Shown here: positions 1 through 7,685 of the stretch, one piece after another
How positions within the stretch are numbered: position 1 is the stretch's first letter
Layout of the letters: every line of letters begins with the position of its first letter
Source of the DNA: DASUFI01 sp036274635
Lineage (GTDB): Bacteria; Planctomycetota; B15-G4
Assembly (NCBI GenBank): GCA_036274635.1
Contig: DASUFI010000089.1
Span: forward strand, 1-23,545
Reading direction: 5' to 3'
DNA: 23,545 nucleotides
Translations under genes and position numbers: made by a program
The notes under the pieces: generated by a model
The model's database searches: none
Seen by the model: the letters and a program-made list of their open reading frames with translations, nothing else
What the model was told of the DNA's origin: nothing

Positions 1-1570
1 CGATCCGGGGCACGAGCCGGCGCGGCACGATGCGCCAGTCCGCGCCGCAGCGGCTCGGCGGCGCATCGAGGTAGAAGAGCAGCTTGGCGTTGTCGGCATC
101 GCGGAGGTCCAGCTCCGCGCCCGGGGGCACGATGGCGTGCACGGCGTCGCAGAAGGCGGGCAGCGGGTCGAACGACGCCTGCACGGTCTCGACCACGCCG
201 CGCTGCAGCAGCGCCGTCTGCGCCAGCACGGCGAGCACCGGCAGCAACCGCACGGGACCGGGTGCGCGCCGCAGCAGCCACGCGGCCGGCACGATCGCGA
301 GGCCGAGCGTCGCCAGCCAGGGAGGCAGCGCCGCGAAGGCCTGCGCGGCCTCGGGCGCGCGCGCGACCAGCGCGGCGGGCGCCGCGTCGGTGCCGAGGCG
401 CAGCAGGCCCAGCCCCAGCGCCGCGAGCCCCGCGAGCAGGCCCACCAGCCCGAGGCCGACGAGGCCCGCGCGGCGCAGGCCGGCCGCCACGCGCGCCGGC
501 GTCGCCAGCAGCAGCTGCGCCGCGAGCAGCGCCGCGAAGGGCGCGATGGGCAGCAGGTAGTACGAGCGCCGGCTGCCCGACAGCGAGTAGAAGACCAGCA
601 CGGCCGCGTAGCAGAACAGCGAATAGGCCGCGCGCCGCTGCTCCGTCGAGGTCCCCAGCCGCGCCCACGTGTCGCGCGCGCCGCCCGGGCCGCGCAGGGT
701 CGCCAGCGCGTGCAGCAGCGCCGCGGGCAGCAGCAGCGACCAGGGCGCGAGCAGCTCGAACTGGTTCACCAGGTAGAACCACCACGGCTGCACGTGATCG
801 AAGGGCTCCACGGCGCGCACGACGGACTCGCGCACGAGCAGCTGCAGCGCGTCCCAGTGGCCCTGCTGCAGGCGCGCCACGACGAAGGGCGTTCCGGCCA
901 GCGCGAGGCAGGCCAGTGCCCCGAGCACGAGGCCTCGCGGCCGCAGCCAGCCGGCGCGTCGCGTGACCGCGGCCCACAGCAGCGCGACGAAGGCCGGCAG
1001 CGCGATGCCGGGCAACCCCTTCATGAGCGTGGTGGCGCCGGCCACGGCGCCGAGCAGCACGAGCGTGCGGTCGCCGCCGCCCTCCGAGGCGCGCAGGACG
1101 AGCAGCAGCGCCAGCGTGCTGCCCAGCAGGTTCTGCGGGTCGGCGCTGGCGAGGTGGCTCCAGAACAGCACACGCGGGGACAGCGCCAGCAGCAGCGCCG
1201 CGACAGCGCCGGCGCGCTCGCCGACGGTGCGCCGCCCCAGCTGGAAGGTGACGAGCAGCGTGGCCAGCAGCGCGAGGATGCACGGCAGCCGGCCGGCTGC
1301 CTCGCGGAAGCCGCCCGTCAGCCACGCGGTCGCGACCACCAGCCAGTAGCTGCCGAAGGGCTTGTCCAGGTACGGCTGCCCCCCCAGCTCCATGCGGAAG
1401 GCGTCGCCCGAGCGCGCCATGCCGCGCGCCACCACGAGCCAGCGGCCCTCGGAGCCCCACAGCGGCTGGCCGAGGCCCAGCAGCAGCAGCACGGCCGCCA
1501 GCGCGACGGCCAGCGCGAGGAGCCGGCGCGCGGCTGGATCGCGCGGCGCCGGCGCGGCGAGTTCAGGCAT
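1..1570 (-). CDS. arnT: ArnT-like GT39 family glycosyltransferase (partial, C-terminus beyond window)
   Basis: Multi-pass inner-membrane transferase predicted to move L-Ara4N from undecaprenyl phosphate to lipid A on the periplasmic side. 523 codons are visible and the frame is open to the window edge; E. coli ArnT has 550 residues. After a short N-tail comes a hydrophobic segment (about residues 17-33), then the family motif region: LWGSEGRW (37-44), GMARSGD (50-56), GQPYLDKPFGSYW (64-76), followed by many alternating hydrophobic stretches. The usual Asp-Glu pair of GT39 enzymes reads Ser40-Glu41 here. The ATG overlaps the arnD stop by 8 bp, so it is the last visible gene of the arn operon. 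Assignment to ArnT, not another GT39 enzyme, rests mainly on operon context. Confidence 0.85.
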   Translation of the reverse strand, partial: MPELAAPAPRDPAARRLLALAVALAAVLLLLGLGQPLWGSEGRWLVVARGMARSGDAFRMELGGQPYLDKPFGSYWLVVATAWLTGGFREAAGRLPCILALLATLLVTFQLGRRTVGERAGAVAALLLALSPRVLFWSHLASADPQNLLGSTLALLLVLRASEGGGDRTLVLLGAVAGATTLMKGLPGIALPAFVALLWAAVTRRAGWLRPRGLVLGALACLALAGTPFVVARLQQGHWDALQLLVRESVVRAVEPFDHVQPWWFYLVNQFELLAPWSLLLPAALLHALATLRGPGGARDTWARLGTSTEQRRAAYSLFCYAAVLVFYSLSGSRRSYYLLPIAPFAALLAAQLLLATPARVAAGLRRAGLVGLGLVGLLAGLAALGLGLLRLGTDAAPAALVARAPEAAQAFAALPPWLATLGLAIVPAAWLLRRAPGPVRLLPVLAVLAQTALLQRGVVETVQASFDPLPAFCDAVHAIVPPGAELDLRDADNAKLLFYLDAPPSRCGADWRIVPRRLVPRI

Positions 1571-2495
1571 GCGCGGCCGCGACGGCGCGCGGCGCCAGCA
1601 CGCGTCCGGCGCGCCCCGGCAGCGGCTGCAGCTGGGCGGCCACGACGGGCACGTCGGCCGGCCGCCGCAGCAGCCGCTGGGCCAGCTCGCGCAACGGGAC
1701 GATCTCGTCGCCGTCCTGGCGCAGCCGCGCCAGCAGCTGCTGGAGGAAAGGCGCGTGCACGCCGCCCTCGACCTCCGCGTGCAGCGCGAAGACCCGCGCG
1801 GGCAGCGGCTCGTCCGGCGTCGCGCAGACCGCATCCAGGCAGGCCGCCGGGTCGCGCGCGCCGCGTGCGAGCAGCTCCTCGAGGCAGGGCTGCGTCGTGG
1901 GGATCTGCAGCGTGGTCGAGCGGTAGCCGTCCAGCTCGGGGAAGCAGGGCGGCCCGCCGCGCATGTCGCTGGCGTAGAGCAGCCGCAGGCCGTCCTGCAC
2001 GCGCAGGCTGGTGCGCGTCGCCAGCCAGGCCGGCGCGGCGACGGCGGCGGGCCGCGCGCCCAGCGCCGCCTCGAAGGCGTCGCAGGCCGAGGCCAGCTCG
2101 GCGCGCACGCGCGCGTCGGGCAGGCCCTCGAGGTGGTCCTGCCAGAGGCGGTGGTCCCAGGCGTGAACCCCCGCCTCGTGACCCTCCGCCACGATGCGCC
2201 GCACGAGCTCCGGGAAGGCCGCCGCGACCGGCCGCGCCGGCAGCAGCGTGCCCGAGACCATGGTGCGCCAGCCGTACAGGCGCGGCGCGCCGGTCGCGAG
2301 CATCTTCTTCAGGAAGCCGCGCTGGCGCACGACGTTGAGGATGGCCTTGCCGGAGTTGTCGGGGCCGAAGGAGAGGAAGAAGGTGGCGCGCAGGCCCGCC
2401 TCGCGCAGCGCGTCGAGCAGGCGCGGCACGCCGAGGCGCATGCCGTCGTGCGTGTCGACGTCGACCTTGAGGCAGGCGAGCCGCGCCGGGCTCAT
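1563..2495 (-). CDS. arnD: ArnD, 4-deoxy-4-formamido-L-arabinose-phosphoundecaprenol deformylase
   Basis: NodB-like polysaccharide deacetylase that removes the formyl group from undecaprenyl-phosphate-L-Ara4FN. 310 aa (E. coli about 296). Hallmarks: VDVDT (11-15) with the metal-binding Asp pair, LGVPRLL (21-27), GPDNSGK (44-50), LYGW (73-76), GHEAGVHAWDH (105-115) with His106, His111 and His115, then SDMRGG and the C-terminal FALHAEVEGG motif, all matching E. coli ArnD as I remember it. The start ATG overlaps the preceding stop as ATGA (2492-2495). Identification is firm because both sequence and neighbours agree. Confidence 0.95.
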   Translation of the reverse strand: MSPARLACLKVDVDTHDGMRLGVPRLLDALREAGLRATFFLSFGPDNSGKAILNVVRQRGFLKKMLATGAPRLYGWRTMVSGTLLPARPVAAAFPELVRRIVAEGHEAGVHAWDHRLWQDHLEGLPDARVRAELASACDAFEAALGARPAAVAAPAWLATRTSLRVQDGLRLLYASDMRGGPPCFPELDGYRSTTLQIPTTQPCLEELLARGARDPAACLDAVCATPDEPLPARVFALHAEVEGGVHAPFLQQLLARLRQDGDEIVPLRELAQRLLRRPADVPVVAAQLQPLPGRAGRVLAPRAVAAAHA

Positions 2496-3532
2496 GCCGG
2501 CACGCGGGCCGGCCGCGCGCCGCGGCGCGCCACGTAGAAGGCGATCGTGCGGCGCAGCGTCTCGTCCAGGCCCACCTTGGGCTCCCAGCCCAGGAAGCGC
2601 CGCGCGTTGCTGATGTCCGGCACGCGCGTGCGGATGTCCTGGTAGCCCTCGCCGTAGTACTCCCGCGCGGTGACCTCCTCGATCTGCGCGTGCTGGCGGA
2701 TGTCCTGCCAGTCCTCGTAGCCCTCGAGGATGGCCAGCATGTGCTCGAGCAGCTCGCGCACCGAGCAGTCGTTGGCCGGGTTGCCGATGTTGAAGATGCG
2801 CCCGTCCGCGCAGCCGCCCTCGTCGGCGATGATGGTCATGAGCGCGTCGATGCCGTCCTCGATCCACGTGAACGAGCGGCGCTGGTGGCCGCCGTCCACC
2901 AGGCGGATGGGCTCGCCGCGCAGCAGGTGCCCGAGGAACTGCGTGACGACGCGGCTGCTGCCCTCCTTGGGCGTGTTGATGTCATCGAGGTTGGGGCCGA
3001 TCCAGTTGAAGGGCCGGAAGAGCGTGAAGTCCAGGCCCTCGCGGCCGTAGGCCCAGATCACGCGGTCGAGCAGCTGCTTGGCGCAGGAGTAGATCCAGCG
3101 CTCCTTGCGGATGGGCCCGAGCATCAGCGGGCTGGTCTCCTCGTTGAACACCGCGTCCGTGCACATGCCGTACAGCTCGGAGGTGGACGGGAAGATCACG
3201 CGCGTCCTGTACTTCACCGCCTGGCGCACGACGCGCAGGTTCTCCTCGAAGTCCAGCTCGAACACGCGCAGCGGGTCGTCGACGTAGGCCTTGGGCGTGG
3301 CGATGGCGACCAGCGGCAGCACGACGTCGCAGGCCTTGACGTGGTACTCGATCCACTCGCGGTTGATGCCGATGTCGCCCTCGAGGAAGCGGAACCGCGG
3401 GTGGTCGAGGTGGTCACGGATGCGGTCCTGGCCGATGTCCATGCCGAAGACCTCCCACTCGGTCTGCCGCAGGATGCGCGCGGTGAGCGAGTGGCCGATG
3501 AAGCCGTTGACGCCGAGGATCAGGACCTTCAT
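2492..3532 (-). CDS. arnA: ArnA C-terminal half as a separate protein: UDP-glucuronate oxidative decarboxylase
   Basis: Short-chain dehydrogenase/reductase that oxidises and decarboxylates UDP-glucuronate to UDP-4-keto-pentose. 346 aa, colinear with the C-terminal domain of E. coli ArnA. The Rossmann NAD motif GVNGFIG is at 7-13; the catalytic set is Ser118-Glu119 in FPSTSELYGM, Tyr148 and Lys152 in YSCAKQ, and Arg303 in RVPDIS. These correspond to E. coli Ser433, Glu434, Tyr463, Lys467 and Arg619. In E. coli this domain is fused behind the formyltransferase; here it has its own ATG, coupled through ATGA (3529-3532) to the formyltransferase gene just upstream. Confidence 0.95.
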   Translation of the reverse strand: MKVLILGVNGFIGHSLTARILRQTEWEVFGMDIGQDRIRDHLDHPRFRFLEGDIGINREWIEYHVKACDVVLPLVAIATPKAYVDDPLRVFELDFEENLRVVRQAVKYRTRVIFPSTSELYGMCTDAVFNEETSPLMLGPIRKERWIYSCAKQLLDRVIWAYGREGLDFTLFRPFNWIGPNLDDINTPKEGSSRVVTQFLGHLLRGEPIRLVDGGHQRRSFTWIEDGIDALMTIIADEGGCADGRIFNIGNPANDCSVRELLEHMLAILEGYEDWQDIRQHAQIEEVTAREYYGEGYQDIRTRVPDISNARRFLGWEPKVGLDETLRRTIAFYVARRGARPARVPA

Positions 3533-4461
3533 GTGCGTACCTCCGGGCGGTGGGCCGCCGGCACGAGCAGGGACAGGCGTTCACCCGTGCGCAGCGCGCG
3601 CCCGCCGGGCGCGCTCCACGCGAGCAGCTCGAGGGGGCCGTCGCCGGTGCCTGCGACGAGGCGCGAGCCCAGCGTCGCGAGGCCGCCGGGCGGCAGCGGC
3701 GGCGCGCCGGCGGGCGGCTGGCGGCTCGTGCGCCAGACCATGAGGCGCCCGTCGTCCAGCTCGCCGAAGGCGCCCGGCCAGGGCGGCGCGACGGCGCGCA
3801 CCAGGTCGTGGATGCGCGCGCGCGGCCAGGTCCAGGCGATGCGCCCGTCCTCGGGGCGGCGGCCGCCGAAGACGCTGGCGCGCGACTCGTCCTGCGGCGT
3901 GCGCGGCGCGCGGCCGGCCAGGAGATCGTCCAGCGTCCGCTCCAGCAGCACATCCGCGGCCCTGTTGAGCCTGGCGTACAGCTCGCCGGCGGTGTCGTCC
4001 GGGCCCACCGCCACGCGCTCCTGGCCCACGATGTCGCCGGCGTCGGCACGCGGCGTCATGACGTGCAGCGTCACGCCCGACTCGCGCTCGCCGTGCACCA
4101 GCTGCCAGTTCACGGGGCAGCGCCCGCGGTAGCGCGGCAGCAGCGAGCCGTGCAGGTTGTAGGCGCCCAGCCGCGGGATCTCGAGGATCGTCCGGCGCAC
4201 GAGGTGCCGGTAGTAGAAGCTGAACAGCACGTCGGGCCGCAGCGCCCGCAGGTGCCCGATCCAGCGCGCGTCGTGGATGGACTCGGTGAGGAAGACCGGG
4301 ATGCCCGCGCCGCTGGCCAGCGAGGCCACCGAGCCGAACCAGCAGTTCTCGTCGGGGTCGTCGCGGTAGGTGAAGACCGCCGACACCGGCACGCCGTGCC
4401 GCAGCAGCGCGCGCAGGCCGGTGCAGCCCATCTCGTGGTAGCCGAGGACCACCACGCTCAC
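3529..4461 (-). CDS. arnA: ArnA N-terminal half as a separate protein: UDP-L-Ara4N formyltransferase
   Basis: Transfers a formyl group from N10-formyltetrahydrofolate to UDP-L-Ara4N. 310 aa, about the length of the E. coli ArnA N-terminal domain. It opens VLGYHEMGCTG; the catalytic residues fall at Asn102, His104 (YNLHGSLLP) and Asp140 (RADAGDI), the same numbers as in E. coli ArnA. Also seen are FSFYYRHL (80-87) and a C-terminal FMT_C-like region with AVAPPWPGAF. The start is GTG, in a GTGA overlap with the arnC stop (4458-4461); no ATG fits the conserved N-terminus. The gene ends without the linker and dehydrogenase domain of enterobacterial ArnA. Confidence 0.94.
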   Translation of the reverse strand: MSVVVLGYHEMGCTGLRALLRHGVPVSAVFTYRDDPDENCWFGSVASLASGAGIPVFLTESIHDARWIGHLRALRPDVLFSFYYRHLVRRTILEIPRLGAYNLHGSLLPRYRGRCPVNWQLVHGERESGVTLHVMTPRADAGDIVGQERVAVGPDDTAGELYARLNRAADVLLERTLDDLLAGRAPRTPQDESRASVFGGRRPEDGRIAWTWPRARIHDLVRAVAPPWPGAFGELDDGRLMVWRTSRQPPAGAPPLPPGGLATLGSRLVAGTGDGPLELLAWSAPGGRALRTGERLSLLVPAAHRPEVRT

Positions 4462-5534
4462 GAGCGCACCACCCGGTCGTCCCTGGGCCGCGCCTCGCCA
4501 CGCCGGGCTTCCTCCGCGCGTCCCGCGACGGGCGGCGCCGGCGCCTCGAAGGTCTCGCGCACGAGGTAGGGCGGCCGGTCGCGCACCTCCTGGTAGATGC
4601 GCCCGAGGTACTCGCCCAGCAGCCCGAAGGCCACGAACTGCGCGCCCACCAGGATGAACAGCACCGCGAACAGCGTGAACACCCCCGACGCGGCCCACTC
4701 CGGCCCGTGCACCAGGCGCAGCACGAGCAGCAGGACGCCGAAGAGCACGCCCAGCGTCGCGATGACCGAGCCCAGCAGGAACAGCATCCGCAGCGGCGCC
4801 ACCGAGAAGCTCGTGACCAGGTCGAGCTGCAGCGAGAACAGCCGGCGCAGCGAGTAGTTGGAGCGCCCCGCGCCGCGCGCGGCGTGGGCCACGGGGATCT
4901 CGACCGGGTTGTGCGCGTGCAGCGTGGCCAGCGCGGGGATGAAGGTGTGGTACTCGCGCCGGCGGATCATGGGGTCGACCACGCGCCGGTGGTAGCCACG
5001 CAGCATGCAGCCGAAGTCGCGCAGCGCGATGCCCGAGACGCGGCGCATGACGCGGTTCACCAGGCCGGAGGCCGTGCGGCGGAAGAGGCTGTCGTCGCGC
5101 TCCTCGCGCCAGGTGTTCACGAGGTCGTGTCCGTGCAGGAAGGCCTCCACGAGCCGGGGAATCTCCTCGGGCGGGTTCTGCAGGTCGGCGTCCAGCGTGA
5201 CGATCCACTCGCCGCGAGCCGCCTCGAAGCCCGCCATCACGGCCGCGTGCTGACCGAAGTTGCGCGCGAAGGACACGATGCGCAGCTCGGGGTGCTCGTG
5301 CTGGCAGCCGCGCAGCACGGCCAGCGTGCCGTCCGTGCTGCCGTCGTCCACCGCCACGATCTCGCTCGTGACGCCGCGCGAGGCGCGCAGCGCGTCGAGC
5401 ACCGGGAACACGCGCGCGAGCAGCGCCGGCACGTTGGCCGACTCGTTGAGCATGGGGATGACGAGTGACAGCCGCGGGTCGGCCGGCGCCGCGGGCCGCC
5501 CCGTGAGCGTGGCGTCCGGGGGCGCCGGGCTCAT
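4458..5534 (-). CDS. arnC: ArnC, undecaprenyl-phosphate 4-deoxy-4-formamido-L-arabinose transferase
   Basis: GT2-family membrane transferase that puts L-Ara4FN on undecaprenyl phosphate at the cytoplasmic face. 358 aa against about 322 in E. coli; the extra length is an N-terminal extension (first ~20 residues) and a charged C-terminal tail after about residue 330. GT-A core: LSLVIPMLNE (22-31), VDDGSTDGT (62-70), RNFGQHAAVMAGF (91-103), the metal-binding DAD at 115-117 followed by LQNPPEEIPRLV, then DFGCMLRGY (173-181). Two transmembrane helices lie at about 250-272 and 284-308, with GLLGEYLGRIY after the second. The start overlaps the arnB stop as ATGA (5531-5534). Confidence 0.94.
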   Translation of the reverse strand: MSPAPPDATLTGRPAAPADPRLSLVIPMLNESANVPALLARVFPVLDALRASRGVTSEIVAVDDGSTDGTLAVLRGCQHEHPELRIVSFARNFGQHAAVMAGFEAARGEWIVTLDADLQNPPEEIPRLVEAFLHGHDLVNTWREERDDSLFRRTASGLVNRVMRRVSGIALRDFGCMLRGYHRRVVDPMIRRREYHTFIPALATLHAHNPVEIPVAHAARGAGRSNYSLRRLFSLQLDLVTSFSVAPLRMLFLLGSVIATLGVLFGVLLLVLRLVHGPEWAASGVFTLFAVLFILVGAQFVAFGLLGEYLGRIYQEVRDRPPYLVRETFEAPAPPVAGRAEEARRGEARPRDDRVVRS

Positions 5535-6793
5535 GACGCGGCCTCCTGCTCGCGCGACGCCCCGCGTGGCGCGGCCGACTTGCCCGTCCGGCGGTGCGCC
5601 CGCAGCACGCGCCCGATCGCGGCCAGCACGTCGTCCTGGTCGGCCTCGGTGAGCAGCGGGTACAGCGGCAGCGAGAGGATGCTCGCGCCCGCCGCCTCGG
5701 CCGCCGGCAGCGAGCCGGGCCGGTAGCCGTAGCGGGCCGCGTAATGCGAGCTGAGGTGCAGCGCCGGGAAGTGCAGGCCCGTGCCGATGTTCTCGGCGCC
5801 CAGGGCCTGCATGAAGTCGTCGCGGCCGAGGTCCACGGTGGCGAGGTCGAGGCGCACGACGTACAGGTGGCACGCCGACGTGGACGGGTAGCGTGTGGGT
5901 CGCAGCGGCCGCAGCTCGGGGACCTCGCGCAGCCGCGCGTCGTAGCGCGCCGCCAGCTCGCGCCGCCGGGCGTTGAAGCGGTCCAGCTTGGCCATCTGGT
6001 GCAGGCCCAGCGCCGCCTGCAGGTCGAGCATGTTGTACTTCCAGCCCGGCTCGAGGACGTCGTACTGCGGCACGCCGCCGCCGCGGAAGCGGTTCCAGGC
6101 GTTCTTGCTCACGCCGTGGAAGCGCAGCGTGCGCAGGCGGTCCGCGAGGGCTGCGTCGTTGCACGTCACCAGGCCGCCCTCGCCGGTGGTGATGTTCTTG
6201 ATGGGGTGGAAGCTGAACACCGCCATGTGGCCGCTCGTCCCGATCTCGCGCCCCCGATGCCGTGTGCCCAGCGCGTGAGCCGCGTCCTCGATGATCACGA
6301 GGCCGTGCTGGCGCGCCAGGGCCTCCATGGCGTCCAGGTCCACGGGCTGGCCGGCGAAGTGCACCGGGATGATGGCGCGCGTGCGCGGCGTGATGCGCCG
6401 CGCGACGTCGGCCGGGGCCATGCACAGCGTGTCGGGGTCCACGTCCGCGAACACCGTGCGCGCGCCGCACAGCTCCACGACGTTGGCCGTTGCCGCCCAG
6501 GTGATGGCCGGCACGATGACCTCGTCGCCGGGCCGCAGGTTCAGCAGCGCCACCGCCAGGTGCAGTCCCGCAGTGGCCGAGTTGACCGCCACGGCCTGCG
6601 TCACGCCCAGGCGCTGCAGGAACAGCTCCTCGAAGCGGATCACCTTGGGCCCGGTCGTGATCCAGCCCGAGCGCAGCGAGTCGACGACCTCGGCGATCTC
6701 GTCCTCCTCGATCGTCGGGCGCGAGAAGGGCAGCGGCGTCGCGCGGCGGCCTCCCGCGACGGGGGCCGCGAGCCGGTCGTCCGCGTCGGTCAT
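5531..6793 (-). CDS. arnB: ArnB, UDP-4-amino-4-deoxy-L-arabinose--oxoglutarate aminotransferase
   Basis: PLP-dependent DegT/DnrJ/EryC1-family aminotransferase that aminates UDP-4-keto-arabinose using glutamate. 420 aa, about 40 longer than E. coli ArnB, with extra sequence at both ends. Motifs: SGWITTGPK (42-50), NSATAGLHL (71-79), IIEDAAHALG (167-176), and the PLP lysine Lys199 in FSFHPIKNITTGEGG. The ATG at 6793 is chosen because a GGGAGG ribosome-binding sequence sits a few bases upstream; the frame stays open to 6859 but lacks family similarity there. It is the first gene of the minus-strand arn operon, so the operon promoter should lie in 6794-7024. Confidence 0.94.
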   Translation of the reverse strand: MTDADDRLAAPVAGGRRATPLPFSRPTIEEDEIAEVVDSLRSGWITTGPKVIRFEELFLQRLGVTQAVAVNSATAGLHLAVALLNLRPGDEVIVPAITWAATANVVELCGARTVFADVDPDTLCMAPADVARRITPRTRAIIPVHFAGQPVDLDAMEALARQHGLVIIEDAAHALGTRHRGREIGTSGHMAVFSFHPIKNITTGEGGLVTCNDAALADRLRTLRFHGVSKNAWNRFRGGGVPQYDVLEPGWKYNMLDLQAALGLHQMAKLDRFNARRRELAARYDARLREVPELRPLRPTRYPSTSACHLYVVRLDLATVDLGRDDFMQALGAENIGTGLHFPALHLSSHYAARYGYRPGSLPAAEAAGASILSLPLYPLLTEADQDDVLAAIGRVLRAHRRTGKSAAPRGASREQEAAS

Positions 6794-7024
6794 GCTGCCC
6801 TCCCAGGCGTGGCCGCGACGCGGACCGTCGACCCGCGACGATCGCGCCCCGCACGCCACGTCACGATGCGCGGATGCCGCCCCGGAGCAGATGAACGCCC
6901 GATGAAGTGTTCGTCACCTGAGGGTGCGCGGTCGCGCCGGGACGAGGCGGTTCCGACGCTCGGCTCGCCCCGGCGGGGCGGGCCCGTCAGGTGCTGTGAG
7001 GGGCGCGCGACCGCGGCGGCGCGC
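6794..7024. other. Intergenic region upstream of the arn operon
   Basis: 231 bp between arnB (start 6793) and the 3' end of the DinB-like gene (7025), both on the minus strand. It should hold the arn promoter. I see no PmrA-type paired CTTAAT boxes and no clean -10/-35 pair; the region is nearly devoid of TA steps. The best minus-strand -10 candidate is AACACT in the complement of 6908-6913, and it is weak. A perfect hairpin (6966-6980) lies nearer the DinB-like gene. Confidence 0.5.
6966..6980 (-). terminator. Short GC hairpin downstream of the DinB-like gene
   Basis: CGCCCC - GGC - GGGGCG forms a perfect 6-bp stem with a 3-nt loop about 45 bp past the DinB-like stop. It has no T-tract, so intrinsic termination is only a guess; in DNA this GC-rich such stems also arise by chance. 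Confidence 0.25.
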
Positions 7025-7561
7025 TCAGGTCCACGGCCCCGCGTAGTCCAGCGCCTCGCCGCGCGCTGCCAGCGACTCGTACTCCAGCCGCGCGAGCTGG
7101 CGCAGGTGCAGCAGGTCGTGGGCCATCCAGTTCGCGAGCAGGCACCGCGCCGTCAACGGACCGGCCTGGGGATGCTCGTGCGCGTTGTCCCAGCGGGCTT
7201 CGCGCTGCGCCGCGAGCCACGAGATCGATTCGGCGCGCTCGTTCAGGAAGCGCGCCAGCGCCGGGCCGGCCGGCTGCTCCAGGTAGCGGCGCTCGACGAC
7301 CCAGCGCGACGGCTCGATGGGGGGCCATGGCGCGGCGGGGTCCTGCAGCGTGAGGCGCACGCGGGTGCGGAAGTCGAGCACCTCCTCGTCACCGAGGTGG
7401 CACACGACCTCCAGCGCGGACCAGCGCTCGGGTGCCGGCTTCCAGCGCACGGCCTCGAGGGGCAGGCCGCGCACCAGGGCCGCGATCGCGTCGGCGCTGC
7501 GACGCAGCCGGTCCAGCGCCAGGGAGAGCAGGGGCACGTCGCTCACGGGCGCGGGCGGCAT
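7025..7561 (-). CDS. DinB-like (DinB_2 family) putative metal-dependent protein
   Basis: 178-aa soluble protein with the four-helix-bundle pattern of the DinB/YfiT superfamily. The three histidines expected to bind a divalent metal are His55 (VVCHLGDEE), His148 and His152 (MAHDLLHLRQL). The segments RWKPAPERWSALEVV and LEQPAGPALARFLNER are also typical. Members of this group are thiol-dependent transferases or of unknown function, so no substrate is assigned. The ATG at 7561 is preferred to the longer open frame because homology starts there and a TACACT -10-like box ends only 7 nt upstream, implying a leaderless transcript. Confidence 0.85.
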   Translation of the reverse strand: MPPAPVSDVPLLSLALDRLRRSADAIAALVRGLPLEAVRWKPAPERWSALEVVCHLGDEEVLDFRTRVRLTLQDPAAPWPPIEPSRWVVERRYLEQPAGPALARFLNERAESISWLAAQREARWDNAHEHPQAGPLTARCLLANWMAHDLLHLRQLARLEYESLAARGEALDYAGPWT

Positions 7562-7568
7562 GGCGGGC

Positions 7569-7574
7569 AGTGTA
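7569..7574 (-). promoter_or_regulatory. -10-like TACACT box for the DinB-like gene
   Basis: On the minus strand the sequence reads GC-TACACT followed by 7 nt and then the ATG. Transcription would begin at or next to the start codon, so the message would be leaderless; no ribosome-binding sequence is present. I see no convincing -35. The same GC-TAnnnT pattern recurs before other genes of this window. Confidence 0.45.
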
Positions 7575-7644
7575 GCGCCAGGCCCGGACGGGCCGGCCCG
7601 CGTGTTGCCGGCCTTGTGGCGAACACCTCCGCCGCGCGCCTCGC

Positions 7645-7685
7645 ACTGAAGCGACGCATCTGCGATGCACGTGCGTCGCTTCAGT
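7645..7685. repeat. Perfect 14-bp inverted repeat with 13-nt spacer
   Basis: ACTGAAGCGACGCA at 7645-7658 is exactly complementary to 7672-7685. The 13-nt loop can pair alternatively: GCATC (7657-7661) with GATGC (7664-7668), giving two competing folds. It lies in the middle of a divergent intergenic region, far from either stop codon, so it is not an obvious terminator. It could be an operator for a dimeric regulator, a REP-like element or part of an untranslated structure; the sequence alone does not decide. Confidence 0.8.

Noticed and set aside
137..2338. 733-codon open frame on the plus strand
   Set aside because: It lies opposite arnT and arnD, gives Arg/Gln/Ala-rich sequence with no domain, and is the expected shadow of GC-rich coding.
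6794..6859. N-terminal extension of ArnB by 22 residues
   Set aside because: The added residues are not ArnB-like, and GGGAGG stands directly before the ATG at 6793.
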